A stretch of DNA of 13,057 nucleotides from Porticoccaceae bacterium (GTDB lineage: Bacteria; Pseudomonadota; Gammaproteobacteria; Pseudomonadales; Porticoccaceae), in assembly GCA_019090225.1 (NCBI GenBank), contig JAHRWI010000026.1:1-13057 (forward strand). The letters run 5' to 3'. Below the pieces are notes generated by a model that saw nothing but the letters and a program-made list of their open reading frames with translations, had not been told where the DNA came from and ran no database searches. The position numbers were made by a program, and so were the translations under genes. The stretch's first letter is position 1. Each line of letters starts with the position of its first letter. Of the stretch, positions 1-6,826 are shown one piece after another.

Positions 1-109
1 CCGCCTCGTCAAGGAAATCAGCATCGCTAAAAAGTGCGGTGACCGAATTAGCCTTTGATTTGTCGACTTCAAGATCCAATTTTTTCGCAGGGGAAATGAC
101 CATTAACAT
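1..109 (-). CDS. yaaA: Peroxide stress protein YaaA, N-terminal fragment (runs off left edge)
   Basis: The reverse strand from 109 opens with MLMVISPAKKLDLE, which matches the start of the YaaA/DUF328 family (E. coli begins MLILISPAKTLD), and continues TALFSDADFLDEA, the expected 'pxFLddA' stretch. Only about 36 codons lie inside the window; the rest is beyond base 1. YaaA is a cytoplasmic protein that limits intracellular free iron and oxidative damage during hydrogen peroxide stress. I chose the ATG at 109-107 over the one at 103-101 because it gives the family's usual N-terminus; a GAGG lies upstream but somewhat far (about 11 bases). It is divergent from the M48 protease gene, so 110-190 must hold both promoters. 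Confidence 0.8.
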   Translation of the reverse strand, partial: MLMVISPAKKLDLEVDKSKANSVTALFSDADFLDEA

Positions 110-178
110 TATCTGTAGTGCCTCAATTTAATCTCGCCTGATTTGCGAGTTATTATACCTGTCACGACCCAACGAAAC

Positions 179-184
179 AGGAAG
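179..184 (+). promoter_or_regulatory. Shine-Dalgarno AGGAAG that decides the M48 protease start
   Basis: AGGAAG lies 6 bases before the GTG at 191. The longer reading from the TTG at 143 would place 16 extra polar and basic residues before the lipoprotein signal and has no comparable site. This supports GTG 191 as the start. Confidence 0.6.
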
Positions 185-190
185 CGTATT

Positions 191-1738
191 GTGAATGTCT
201 TATCCAGATTGTTGCTCATCGGCCTATTAATTTGTCTGATGACCGGCTGTACAGTCAACCCAGTCACCGGCAAGCAACAATTTTCGCTGGTTTCTGCGCA
301 GCAGGAGGTCGCCATCGGTGCCAAACAATACCTTGCCGGCCAGCAATCACAAGGGGGACGTTACTACATTGATCCCAACGTGCAGGGCTATATTAATGAA
401 GTTGGTCAGAAACTTGCTCGGGTTAGTGATCGCCCCAAATTGCCCTATGAATTCGTGGTGCTCAATAACTCGGTGCCCAATGCCTGGGCGCTGCCGGGTG
501 GCAAAATCGCTATCAATCGAGGTCTTTTAGTGCATTTGCAGGATGAATCCCAATTGGCGGCGGTTTTGGCTCACGAGATTGTCCACGCCGCAGCACGCCA
601 CGGAGCCTCGCAAATGACCCGGGGCATGTTAGCCGGTATCGGTTTGCAGGCACTGGGTACGGCCACCAATAATAATGCCCTGGGCGGCATGGCGGCGCAG
701 TTGGGCACCTCAGCCTGGATGGCGAACTATGGTCGCTCAGCTGAGCTGGAGTCAGATGCCTACGGTATGGACTATATGGTTCGCGCCGGTTACGACCCCT
801 ATGGGGCTGTCATGCTGCAAAATAAATTTGTCGAATTATCAAAAGGCCGCCAGCAGAGTTCGATGGGGGCCTTGTTTGCCAGTCATCCGCCGTCACAGGA
901 ACGAGTGGCTGCCAATCAGGAAAAAGCCCAGGCTTATCCGCCCGGAGGACTCAAAAATCGCCAAGGTTTTACCCAAAAAATGGCCCGAATCAAAGCTGAT
1001 CAAAAGGCCTATGATAACCAGGGCAAGGCCATGAAAGCCTTGCAGGAAAAAGCCCCGAAAAAGGCTTTGGGGTTTCTCGATAAGAGTATTCGCATTCAAC
1101 CTCGTGAAGGCCAATTCTGGGAGCTGCGAGGCCACGCCTGGCAAATGCTTAATATGCCTAATAAGGCAACGCAGGCTTTTTCCACCGCGATCAAAAACAA
1201 TCCCGACTACTTTAGTCATTACCTGGCCAGGGGTGTGCAGAACTTTAAACAGAATAAATTAACTGCTGCCCAGCGTGATCTGGAAAAAAGCCGTCAGTTA
1301 TTACCTACCCCCAATTCAAGTTTATATCTTGGTGATATCGCCGCAGCACAGAACCAGCAGCAAAATGCCATTGCTTATTATCGAGAGGCAGCAGCAACAC
1401 CAGGCCAGATTGGCAAACAGGCAAAAGCGAGGCTGGCTAAAATTGAGCTGGCAAGCTCACCAAACAAAGCTTTGGCCACCCGTCTTAGTCTTGGATCAGA
1501 TGGTTATCTACGCATCCATCTCCAGAATGCTCATCAAACGGATTTGGATGGCGTCGTGGTACAGGTCAGCGAACAAATCAGCAATTTTCTGAATGGATCG
1601 CCGACTTATCTGGAAGTCAAAGGTCCGGTTCGAGGCAGGTCTGAGCGAGTGCTCAAAACTAATATTGGGCCGCTATCAAGCATCGAGGCTATCAGCCGAT
1701 ACCGGGCTGTGGTGATCAAAGCGAGCCCCCGTGACTAG
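191..1738 (+). CDS. M48 family zinc metalloprotease lipoprotein with TPR repeats
   Basis: This is a 515-residue envelope protease from GTG 191. Residues 1-20 form a lipoprotein signal (hydrophobic stretch LLLIGLLICLMTG followed by Cys20), and the next residues, TVNPVTGK, are typical of M48 lipoproteins. The zinc site is HEIVH (128-132), with the third ligand in AELESDAYG (Glu185, Asp189). Residues of about 280-425 form TPR-like helices (KAPKKALGFLDKSIRIQP, MPNKATQAFSTAIKNNP), as in BepA/YfgC-type proteases that handle outer-membrane protein assembly. A C-terminal part of about 80 residues, rich in predicted strands, follows. All catalytic residues are present, so it is probably an active periplasmic quality-control protease anchored to a membrane by lipid. 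It resembles BepA in domain order, but BepA is not a lipoprotein, so I give no symbol. Position +2 is Thr, so outer-membrane sorting is possible. Confidence 0.88.
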   Translation: MNVLSRLLLIGLLICLMTGCTVNPVTGKQQFSLVSAQQEVAIGAKQYLAGQQSQGGRYYIDPNVQGYINEVGQKLARVSDRPKLPYEFVVLNNSVPNAWALPGGKIAINRGLLVHLQDESQLAAVLAHEIVHAAARHGASQMTRGMLAGIGLQALGTATNNNALGGMAAQLGTSAWMANYGRSAELESDAYGMDYMVRAGYDPYGAVMLQNKFVELSKGRQQSSMGALFASHPPSQERVAANQEKAQAYPPGGLKNRQGFTQKMARIKADQKAYDNQGKAMKALQEKAPKKALGFLDKSIRIQPREGQFWELRGHAWQMLNMPNKATQAFSTAIKNNPDYFSHYLARGVQNFKQNKLTAAQRDLEKSRQLLPTPNSSLYLGDIAAAQNQQQNAIAYYREAAATPGQIGKQAKARLAKIELASSPNKALATRLSLGSDGYLRIHLQNAHQTDLDGVVVQVSEQISNFLNGSPTYLEVKGPVRGRSERVLKTNIGPLSSIEAISRYRAVVIKASPRD

Positions 1739-1771
1739 CTCGAAATGAGCTGGATCAGCCAGGGGTGACTT

Positions 1772-1897
1772 TGTCAGGCCAGCTGGCGACATACGTTTAC
1801 TCACTGAGACTTATTGTTGTACCCTCAGGGTCAACATAAAAAATACAAAATTTTCCTTGCTGTCTGTATTTCATGTCGTTAGGTGAATAGACGACAT
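1772..1897. promoter_or_regulatory. Three inverted repeats upstream of the flavin monooxygenase gene
   Basis: The gap between the protease and the monooxygenase holds three dyads: TGTC-AG-GCCAGCTGGC-GACA (1772-1791), GTTG-T-ACCCT-C-AGGGT-CAAC (1816-1835, one-base bulge) and ATGTCGT-N11-ACGACAT (1873-1897, perfect 7-bp arms). None is followed by a T-run, so they look more like operators than terminators. Which regulator would bind is not visible; no regulator gene lies beside it. Confidence 0.35.
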
Positions 1898-1964
1898 TGT
1901 TACCGGCTGTTTTTATTTACACATCAACTGACTTATTACAAAACTTGAAGAAGAGGACTACCCC

Positions 1965-3305
1965 ATGAAACTAGGATATTTTACCGAGCGACCCTATCGC
2001 CATCTCGATGAAGATGTGGTGCTTAAAAATAAGGCTTTTTTTGGTGTCCCAAATAGTCATTACGACGAAAAAAAGGGTGCCCACGATTACAACCAGTTTA
2101 TTGATGAATATTGTCTTGCCGAAGACGTAGGCTTTGACGGCCTGGCGCTGAACGAGCACCATGGCAACCCTTACTGCATGGGTGCCGTGATTAATATTGA
2201 AGCGGCAGTGCTGGCACGGGTCACCAGCAAAGCAAAAATCATCCTCATTGGTAATCCCTTGCCAGTGGTCAAGCACCCTTTAAGAGTGGCTGAAGAGCTG
2301 GCGACTATCGATAGTATTTCCGAAGGTCGGCTGATCTCCGGTTGGGTGCGGGGTGCCGGCAGCGAGCAATTTTTTAATAACGCCAACCCAGCCTATAACC
2401 GGGAAATGTTCAATGAAGCCCATGACTTTATTCTGCAGGCCTGGACCAAAGAAGGCCCCTGGCGTTACGAAGGCAAGCACTTCCATTATCGCCACGTAAA
2501 CCCCTGGGTGCTGCCGTATCAGAAGCCCTACCCCCAGCAGTGGATTCCTGGTGTCTTATCCCCTGAAACCGTGCTTTGGTGTGCCGAAAAACGTTACCCC
2601 TATCTTGGCCTTGGCTCGGCTTTGGGTGCGACCTGTGATCTGTGGGATATGTACGCCGATAAAGCCGCCGAGCTGGGTTACCAGGCTGGGCCGGAAAACT
2701 TCGGTTATCTGTTGCCAGTACACGTCTCTGACAATGCGGCGGAGGCCCAGGAAATCGGCCGCGGCTATACCTTCGGTGGCGGGCAAAACGGCTTTAGTCG
2801 ACCAGAGCACACCCTGCCCCCCGGCTACAATTCAAAAGGCGCGATACGCATGATGGCAAAAGCCGCGCCCGGTAGCTCCTGGTTAGGCATCGGCAAAGAG
2901 AAACTGGAAGCCGCCCGTAGTGGCAAGTGGCAGGAAGAGCAGGACTTTGAAGTAGTCAAGGAGAAGCTCCGGTCATCCTATGAGCGCGCTCAGGAGAATC
3001 TGCAAATCGTTGCTGGCACACCGGAGCAGGTCATCCCGAAAATTAAAGCGATTCTGCGGGTGATTCGTCCTGGATCATTCACTATGTTTGGCGTTCAAGG
3101 CGTGGCCAGCGACGAGCAACGCAACCGCTCCATCGAATTGTTGGGCAAGGAAGTGCTGCCTGTCATTAGAGAGTACGCCAGGGAGATTGGACTGGTTGAT
3201 TCATTCGAGCGCGAACCTGGCTCCGTGAAACTGGCTCCCGGGACCAAGCGTGAGCCAGTCTGTGATCGCGGGGCAATGAAAGAGCTGGGTATGAAGGTTG
3301 CCTAA
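1965..3305 (+). CDS. LLM class (luciferase-like) flavin-dependent monooxygenase
   Basis: This 446-residue protein has the bacterial luciferase-like TIM-barrel sequence. It starts MKLGYFTE, has the early strand/helix GFDGLALNEHHGNPY (Glu64-His65-His66, a motif typical of the family near the flavin), LIGNPLPVVKHPLRVAEELATID (about 95-116), and the phosphate-binding type segment GRLISGWVRG (121-130). Family members bind reduced FMN or F420 and oxygenate aldehydes, alkanes, sulfonates or other small organics; the substrate here cannot be read from sequence. At 446 residues it is longer than the usual 330-380, with an extra C-terminal tail after about residue 400. The start is well supported: AGAGGA at 1952-1957 lies 7 bases before ATG 1965. 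It is a single-gene unit: inverted repeats lie upstream and a strong terminator downstream. No flavin reductase is adjacent, so reduced flavin must come from elsewhere. Confidence 0.88.
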   Translation: MKLGYFTERPYRHLDEDVVLKNKAFFGVPNSHYDEKKGAHDYNQFIDEYCLAEDVGFDGLALNEHHGNPYCMGAVINIEAAVLARVTSKAKIILIGNPLPVVKHPLRVAEELATIDSISEGRLISGWVRGAGSEQFFNNANPAYNREMFNEAHDFILQAWTKEGPWRYEGKHFHYRHVNPWVLPYQKPYPQQWIPGVLSPETVLWCAEKRYPYLGLGSALGATCDLWDMYADKAAELGYQAGPENFGYLLPVHVSDNAAEAQEIGRGYTFGGGQNGFSRPEHTLPPGYNSKGAIRMMAKAAPGSSWLGIGKEKLEAARSGKWQEEQDFEVVKEKLRSSYERAQENLQIVAGTPEQVIPKIKAILRVIRPGSFTMFGVQGVASDEQRNRSIELLGKEVLPVIREYAREIGLVDSFEREPGSVKLAPGTKREPVCDRGAMKELGMKVA

Positions 3306-3329
3306 TTGCTGGTATCTCTTGTCAGCTTG

Positions 3330-3375
3330 CCAACTATAAAAAAACAGGGTTGCGACCCTGTTTTTTTATAGTTGG
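3330..3375 (+). terminator. Perfect-stem intrinsic terminator, bidirectional
   Basis: Arms 3330-3350 and 3355-3375 are exact reverse complements (21 bp) around a TGCG loop. The GC-rich core is CAGGGT/ACCCTG next to an A7 run on one side and a T7 run on the other, so it can stop transcription in both directions. It sits 25 bases after the monooxygenase stop codon. Confidence 0.9.
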
Positions 3376-3429
3376 GGATTGATGATTTATAGTGATGACG
3401 ACTTTATTCTTGTTATCTGAGCTTGGCCT

Positions 3430-3702
3430 ATGGAATTAAAGGTTTTTTTCACCATATTTACGGTGATATTTATTGCTGAGCTGGGCGACAAAACCCAATT
3501 GGCAACGATGCTTTTCGCAGCGGATAAAGATGTCAGTAAAGTGCTTATATTCTGTGCTGCATCCGTAGCGCTGGTGCTTACGTCAGCGATTGGGGTATTG
3601 GCTGGTAGTTTATTGTCAGCGTATATCAGCGAACAAGTACTGTCCTATATTGCCGGTGTGGGCTTTGTGGTAATCGGTGTTTACATTCTTTATCAGGTTT
3701 AG
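3430..3702 (+). CDS. Half-length TMEM165/GDT1 (UPF0016) cation transporter
   Basis: This 90-residue integral membrane protein has the family signature E-L-G-D-K-T (residues 17-22) inside the first hydrophobic stretch, followed by two more hydrophobic segments (about 38-60 and 67-89). The UPF0016/GDT1 family exports Mn2+ or exchanges Ca2+/Mn2+ for protons; bacterial MneA is an example. Full-length members carry two copies of the E-x-G-D-K-[ST] repeat, whereas this one carries only one, so it would need to form a dimer or pair with a second half. No second half-gene is adjacent. The start ATG has only a weak ribosome site (TGAG about 10 bases before). It lies between a terminator and the Rieske gene, and looks like an independent unit. 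Confidence 0.85.
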   Translation: MELKVFFTIFTVIFIAELGDKTQLATMLFAADKDVSKVLIFCAASVALVLTSAIGVLAGSLLSAYISEQVLSYIAGVGFVVIGVYILYQV

Positions 3703-3845
3703 CTCGTCTTCCAACCTTCCAACCTTCGGTGGTGGAAAACCTTTGGCGATAGAGACAAGATACTCACTGTGTTTTGAATCAAGTGAACTGATGGGTAAAG
3801 CTATTAGAATGCAAGCCCGTTGGATAGTTAAATTAATTGAGATTT

Positions 3846-3850
3846 GAGGT
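3846..3850 (+). promoter_or_regulatory. Shine-Dalgarno GAGGT for the TTG start of the Rieske gene
   Basis: GAGGT lies 7 bases before TTG 3858, and there is no in-frame ATG near the N-terminus, so TTG is the likely start codon. Confidence 0.6.
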
Positions 3851-3857
3851 ATAAACA

Positions 3858-5003
3858 TTGGAACAGGCAGTACAGATAGCCCGTATTAAAAAAGCTTATG
3901 AATGTATCGATAATGATCAGACGACAACGACACCAGGTGTCAAGCGTGTGCCAGTGGCCGCTTACACCGATCTGGAGTGGCAGAACAGAGAGCTGAACAC
4001 GGTCTTCAAACACCAACCCCTGTTTATGGGCTTGTCCTGTGTCATTGCCGAGCCCGGCGATTACGTGACCCTGGAGCACAGCATAAAGCCCCTTCTAATG
4101 GTTCGTGGTGATGATGATATCGCCAGGGCATTTATCAATATGTGCAGCCATCGTGGTGCTCCGGTTGCCCAGGGTTGTGGGCGAGCCGCTGGCTTCACCT
4201 GCCCTTATCACGCCTGGAGTTATGATCGTGCTGGCTCCTTAAAAAGCATCCCTGATCAGCGTAATTTCCCTGGTATTGAACCTCAAGAGCACGGGCTTAT
4301 CCCTCTGCCACTGGTGGAGCGTCATGGCATGATTTGGGTGTTGCCAGATCCCGGAGGCGAAATCGATCTCGATACTCACCTTGAGGGTCTGCAGGACGAA
4401 ATGCAGGACTATCAGTTACAAAATTATGTGCATTATGAAAGTCGGGTTCTGCATCGCGATATCAACTGGAAGATGCCGATAGATACTTTTCTTGAGTCCT
4501 ATCATTTTGCTACCCTGCACAGGGACACGGTGGGGCCGATTTTTTATAGTAACCTCTGTCTGTTCGAGGGCCACGGTTTACATCACTGGATGGCAGCGGT
4601 ACGTAAAAGCATCGAAACCCTGAGGGGCAAACCCGAAGCGGAGTGGGATTTTGTTAAGCACACAGCGATTTCCTATCAGCTGTTCCCAAATACAATGTTT
4701 ACTATGCAGGCGGATCACGTCGAAACCTGGCGAGTTTTCCCGGTAAAAAACCGGGTCGATCAATGTGTGATTTATTTTGACTGCTATGTACCTGAGCCGG
4801 TAACCACAGAAAAATCTAAAAAGTACTGGGATGCCAATATCGACCTGGCGATCCGCACTGTCGATGATGAAGATATCGCTATCCAGACGGATATGGAGAG
4901 AAACTTCCTGTCCGGTTCGATGACCGAGGTGCTGATCGGACAAAACGAGCCAGCCCTGGCGCATTTTCATCAATCCCTTAAGCTGGCTATGGCCGAGAAG
5001 TGA
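3858..5003 (+). CDS. Rieske-type ring-hydroxylating / N-demethylating oxygenase, alpha subunit
   Basis: This 381-residue protein has the two-domain build of a Rieske oxygenase. The [2Fe-2S] centre is C96-x-H98-x16-C115-P-Y-H118. The mononuclear iron site is E213-S-Y-H216-x4-H221 with a probable third ligand in VDDED (Asp339). The residue linking the two centres, normally Asp (Asp205 in naphthalene dioxygenase), is Glu213 here, as in choline- and carnitine-type Rieske monooxygenases (CntA has Glu205). That suggests a quaternary-amine or small-molecule monooxygenase rather than a classic aromatic dioxygenase, but the substrate is not readable. The enzyme needs a reductase and perhaps a ferredoxin; neither is in the window, nor is a beta subunit. 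It starts at TTG 3858 behind GAGGT. Nearby are another oxygenase gene (1965-3305) and the deiodinase-like gene 133 bases downstream. Confidence 0.9.
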   Translation: MEQAVQIARIKKAYECIDNDQTTTTPGVKRVPVAAYTDLEWQNRELNTVFKHQPLFMGLSCVIAEPGDYVTLEHSIKPLLMVRGDDDIARAFINMCSHRGAPVAQGCGRAAGFTCPYHAWSYDRAGSLKSIPDQRNFPGIEPQEHGLIPLPLVERHGMIWVLPDPGGEIDLDTHLEGLQDEMQDYQLQNYVHYESRVLHRDINWKMPIDTFLESYHFATLHRDTVGPIFYSNLCLFEGHGLHHWMAAVRKSIETLRGKPEAEWDFVKHTAISYQLFPNTMFTMQADHVETWRVFPVKNRVDQCVIYFDCYVPEPVTTEKSKKYWDANIDLAIRTVDDEDIAIQTDMERNFLSGSMTEVLIGQNEPALAHFHQSLKLAMAEK

Positions 5004-5136
5004 GTCCTGGACAAGTGCCGGGATGAACAGGTGCCTGCGACCGAGAGATACAGGAATACCGGAACGCAGGGATAAATTACGACTATTGTTAGAGGGATCC
5101 GCGATTATTGCTTGAATTTAGAAACTACTATCCTCG

Positions 5137-6021
5137 ATGGAAAATCAAATGACTATCATTGACCCTCATCTCAACGACGATACTAAAAAAACAATTGGCA
5201 CCGCCGACGAAAGCTATCGCTTTGAACATTTTTCAATAAAAGTCATGCTTGGCGATATGCGCTTTAGTCGCGACGCGCTGGGGCCTGGCCAGCCGTTCCC
5301 CGATCGGCTGGTGACCATGTCAAACGGTGCTTCGAAAAACTTGTATCAACTGGCCGATGGTAAGCCCTTACTTCTCGTGACAGGTTCAATCACCTGTCCG
5401 ATGACGGTCAGTAGTATCGATGATCTGAACCAACTTCAGGCCGAACTCGCGGATAAAATAAATGTGGTGCTGGTTTATGTGCGGGAGGCGCATCCTGGCG
5501 AAAACTTCCCGCAACCACAAAATCTTGAACAAAAAATCAAAAATGCCCATCAATTCCAGAATGATTATGATATTGATTTTCCCTGCATTATTGATGAGTT
5601 GAATGGCCCACTCCATCATCTGCTTGATGTCTTGCCGAATTCCGCCCACCTGATAAGCAGTGACGGAGAAATTCTTACCCAGGCTTTGTGGATGGGAGAT
5701 AGCGGGTGGCTCGACAGTGTTCGCCGCCAAGTTACCCTCGGTAGTGGGGTTGCGGACAACGGTATCAAACAGCCCGCAGCCGTTAGCCAACAGATGTTAA
5801 TGCCCTTTCTGAAAGGTGCTGGATACATTCACGATACCTTGAAGAAAGCTGGGGATCAGGCTTATAAGGAATTAGTATGGGGAGCGCCTCCGGTAAGTTT
5901 GCTGTCTCGAACGGCGGCTTTATTTACACGACTCCCTCGACATCAGCGCGGCCTCGCGGCGCTTGCCTCTATAATCGCACTGTTTGCTGTGATGCTCGGA
6001 TTAGCGATATTGGTATTTTGA
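5137..6021 (+). CDS. Membrane-anchored iodothyronine-deiodinase-like thioredoxin-fold protein (Cys form)
   Basis: This 294-residue protein aligns by eye with the deiodinase family (PF00837 type). The core LLLVTGSITCPMT (78-90) matches the vertebrate 'FGSCTUPxF' active site with Cys87 (codon TGT at 5395-5397) in place of selenocysteine, and keeps Ser84 and Thr86. LVYVREAHPGE (112-122) matches 'VIYIEEAHxxD', including the catalytic-type His119. FPCIIDELNG (148-157) and LISSDGEIL (172-180) match later strands of the thioredoxin fold. Unlike vertebrate deiodinases, which have an N-terminal membrane helix, the single helix is at the C-terminus (about 271-294), which suggests tail anchoring with the active domain in the cytoplasm. 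True iodine removal is not implied: bacterial homologues may reduce peroxides, thiols or halogenated compounds. ATG 5149 is an alternative start; neither has a clear ribosome site. The unknown membrane protein follows 64 bases later. Confidence 0.75.
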   Translation: MENQMTIIDPHLNDDTKKTIGTADESYRFEHFSIKVMLGDMRFSRDALGPGQPFPDRLVTMSNGASKNLYQLADGKPLLLVTGSITCPMTVSSIDDLNQLQAELADKINVVLVYVREAHPGENFPQPQNLEQKIKNAHQFQNDYDIDFPCIIDELNGPLHHLLDVLPNSAHLISSDGEILTQALWMGDSGWLDSVRRQVTLGSGVADNGIKQPAAVSQQMLMPFLKGAGYIHDTLKKAGDQAYKELVWGAPPVSLLSRTAALFTRLPRHQRGLAALASIIALFAVMLGLAILVF

Positions 6022-6040
6022 GTAAAGTATTTTGAGCTAA
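6013..6040 (+). repeat. 14-bp tandem duplication at the end of the deiodinase-like gene
   Basis: GTATTTTGAG occurs at 6013-6022 and again at 6027-6036; with the following bases the two 14-bp units agree at 12 of 14 positions. The first copy contains the stop codon of the deiodinase-like gene. It looks like a small slippage duplication. Confidence 0.6.
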
Positions 6041-6073
6041 GAGCCAAATCCGATCTATTTGCAATCGGCATAC

Positions 6074-6078
6074 AGGAG
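6074..6078 (+). promoter_or_regulatory. Shine-Dalgarno AGGAG placed before an ATC codon
   Basis: A full AGGAG sits 7 bases before ATC 6086 and just ahead of the in-frame stop TAA at 6080-6082. No ATG, GTG or TTG occurs in this frame until TTG 6122, far beyond normal spacing. This argues for starting at the non-standard codon ATC. Confidence 0.55.
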
Positions 6079-6085
6079 ATAATAC

Positions 6086-6826
6086 ATCGTCCTTCGCTTC
6101 ATCCTTTGGGGTAGTTTTATTTTGCTCGTAATAGCATTCTGGAATCGTAACGACTTCTCCCAAAACATCCCCTTTGACCCCGGCCTCGAGCACGAACCTC
6201 TGCAGAAAAAGGTTGAGATCAAGCCTTTCGATGCTTCTTTTAATGGTGTCACCTACCGGATCGAGCCGGAATACGACTACGATTTGTATGGTTTAGTGGT
6301 GTCCTATCGCCATCACGATGGTGACAGCATGCTCCACAAATCCTGGAACGATCATCTGAATATGGTGGATGTTTGCGTGGTCTGGCAGGACTCAGCGTTT
6401 ATGCCTTTATTGAACAAGCTGGATTTTTGGAGCGGTCAATTCACCTGTAATGTAAAGACCAAGGACGATGCCGCCTGGGCGAGTTTTAATATGGATCAAC
6501 TGTCGAATAATCACCTGATCTCGGATGATCCACTTATTCGGGGTAAGGTAGGTGATATTAAAATTGGCGATCAGATTCGCGTACAAGGCTGGTTGTCGGC
6601 CTACTCAACTACTGCGGATTTAAATAAGGGCGGTGGTAAGCGCGGCACCAGCGCCGTGCGCACCGATACTGGCAACGGCGCCTGCGAAACAATTTATGTC
6701 CGTCAGTTTGAGGTTGTTCGCGAGGCCAATGGTGGGTGGCGAAAATTGATGTATATTTCTTTGGTGATTTATGTGGCTGCCATGGCGGTATATTTATTGT
6801 CCCCCTACCGACCGCACAAACCGTAA
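6086..6826 (+). CDS. Unknown two-helix membrane protein, probable ATC start
   Basis: I do not recognise a named function. Read from ATC 6086 it has 246 residues: a short N-terminus (VLR), a hydrophobic helix FILWGSFILLVIAFW (5-19), about 200 soluble residues, a second helix LMYISLVIYVAAMAVYLL (about 221-238) and a basic tail YRPHKP. The positive tail suggests both ends face the cytoplasm with the large domain in the periplasm. That domain is rich in aromatic and acidic residues (YRIEPEYDYDLYGLVVSYRHHDGD), holds three Cys, and ends in a strand-rich part (KIGDQIRVQGWLSAYS) that could be an OB- or beta-barrel-like fold, followed by a Gly-rich RGTSAVRTDTGNGACETIYV segment. Such a conserved-looking motif pattern suggests a real family of unknown role. 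The alternative start TTG 6122 would cut the first helix in half. It follows the deiodinase-like gene by 64 bases and may be co-transcribed. Confidence 0.7.
   Translation: MVLRFILWGSFILLVIAFWNRNDFSQNIPFDPGLEHEPLQKKVEIKPFDASFNGVTYRIEPEYDYDLYGLVVSYRHHDGDSMLHKSWNDHLNMVDVCVVWQDSAFMPLLNKLDFWSGQFTCNVKTKDDAAWASFNMDQLSNNHLISDDPLIRGKVGDIKIGDQIRVQGWLSAYSTTADLNKGGGKRGTSAVRTDTGNGACETIYVRQFEVVREANGGWRKLMYISLVIYVAAMAVYLLSPYRPHKP

Noticed and set aside
143..190. Upstream TTG extension of the M48 protease
   Set aside because: It adds 16 polar residues before the lipoprotein signal, and the AGGAAG site points to GTG 191.
3711..3735. CCAACCTT tandem pair with a possible hairpin after the GDT1 gene
   Set aside because: The stem has a two-base bulge and no T-run follows, so I do not call it a terminator.
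4578..4973. Minus-strand open frame of 131 codons inside the Rieske gene
   Set aside because: It is an antisense shadow of the catalytic domain with no ribosome site and no recognisable motif.
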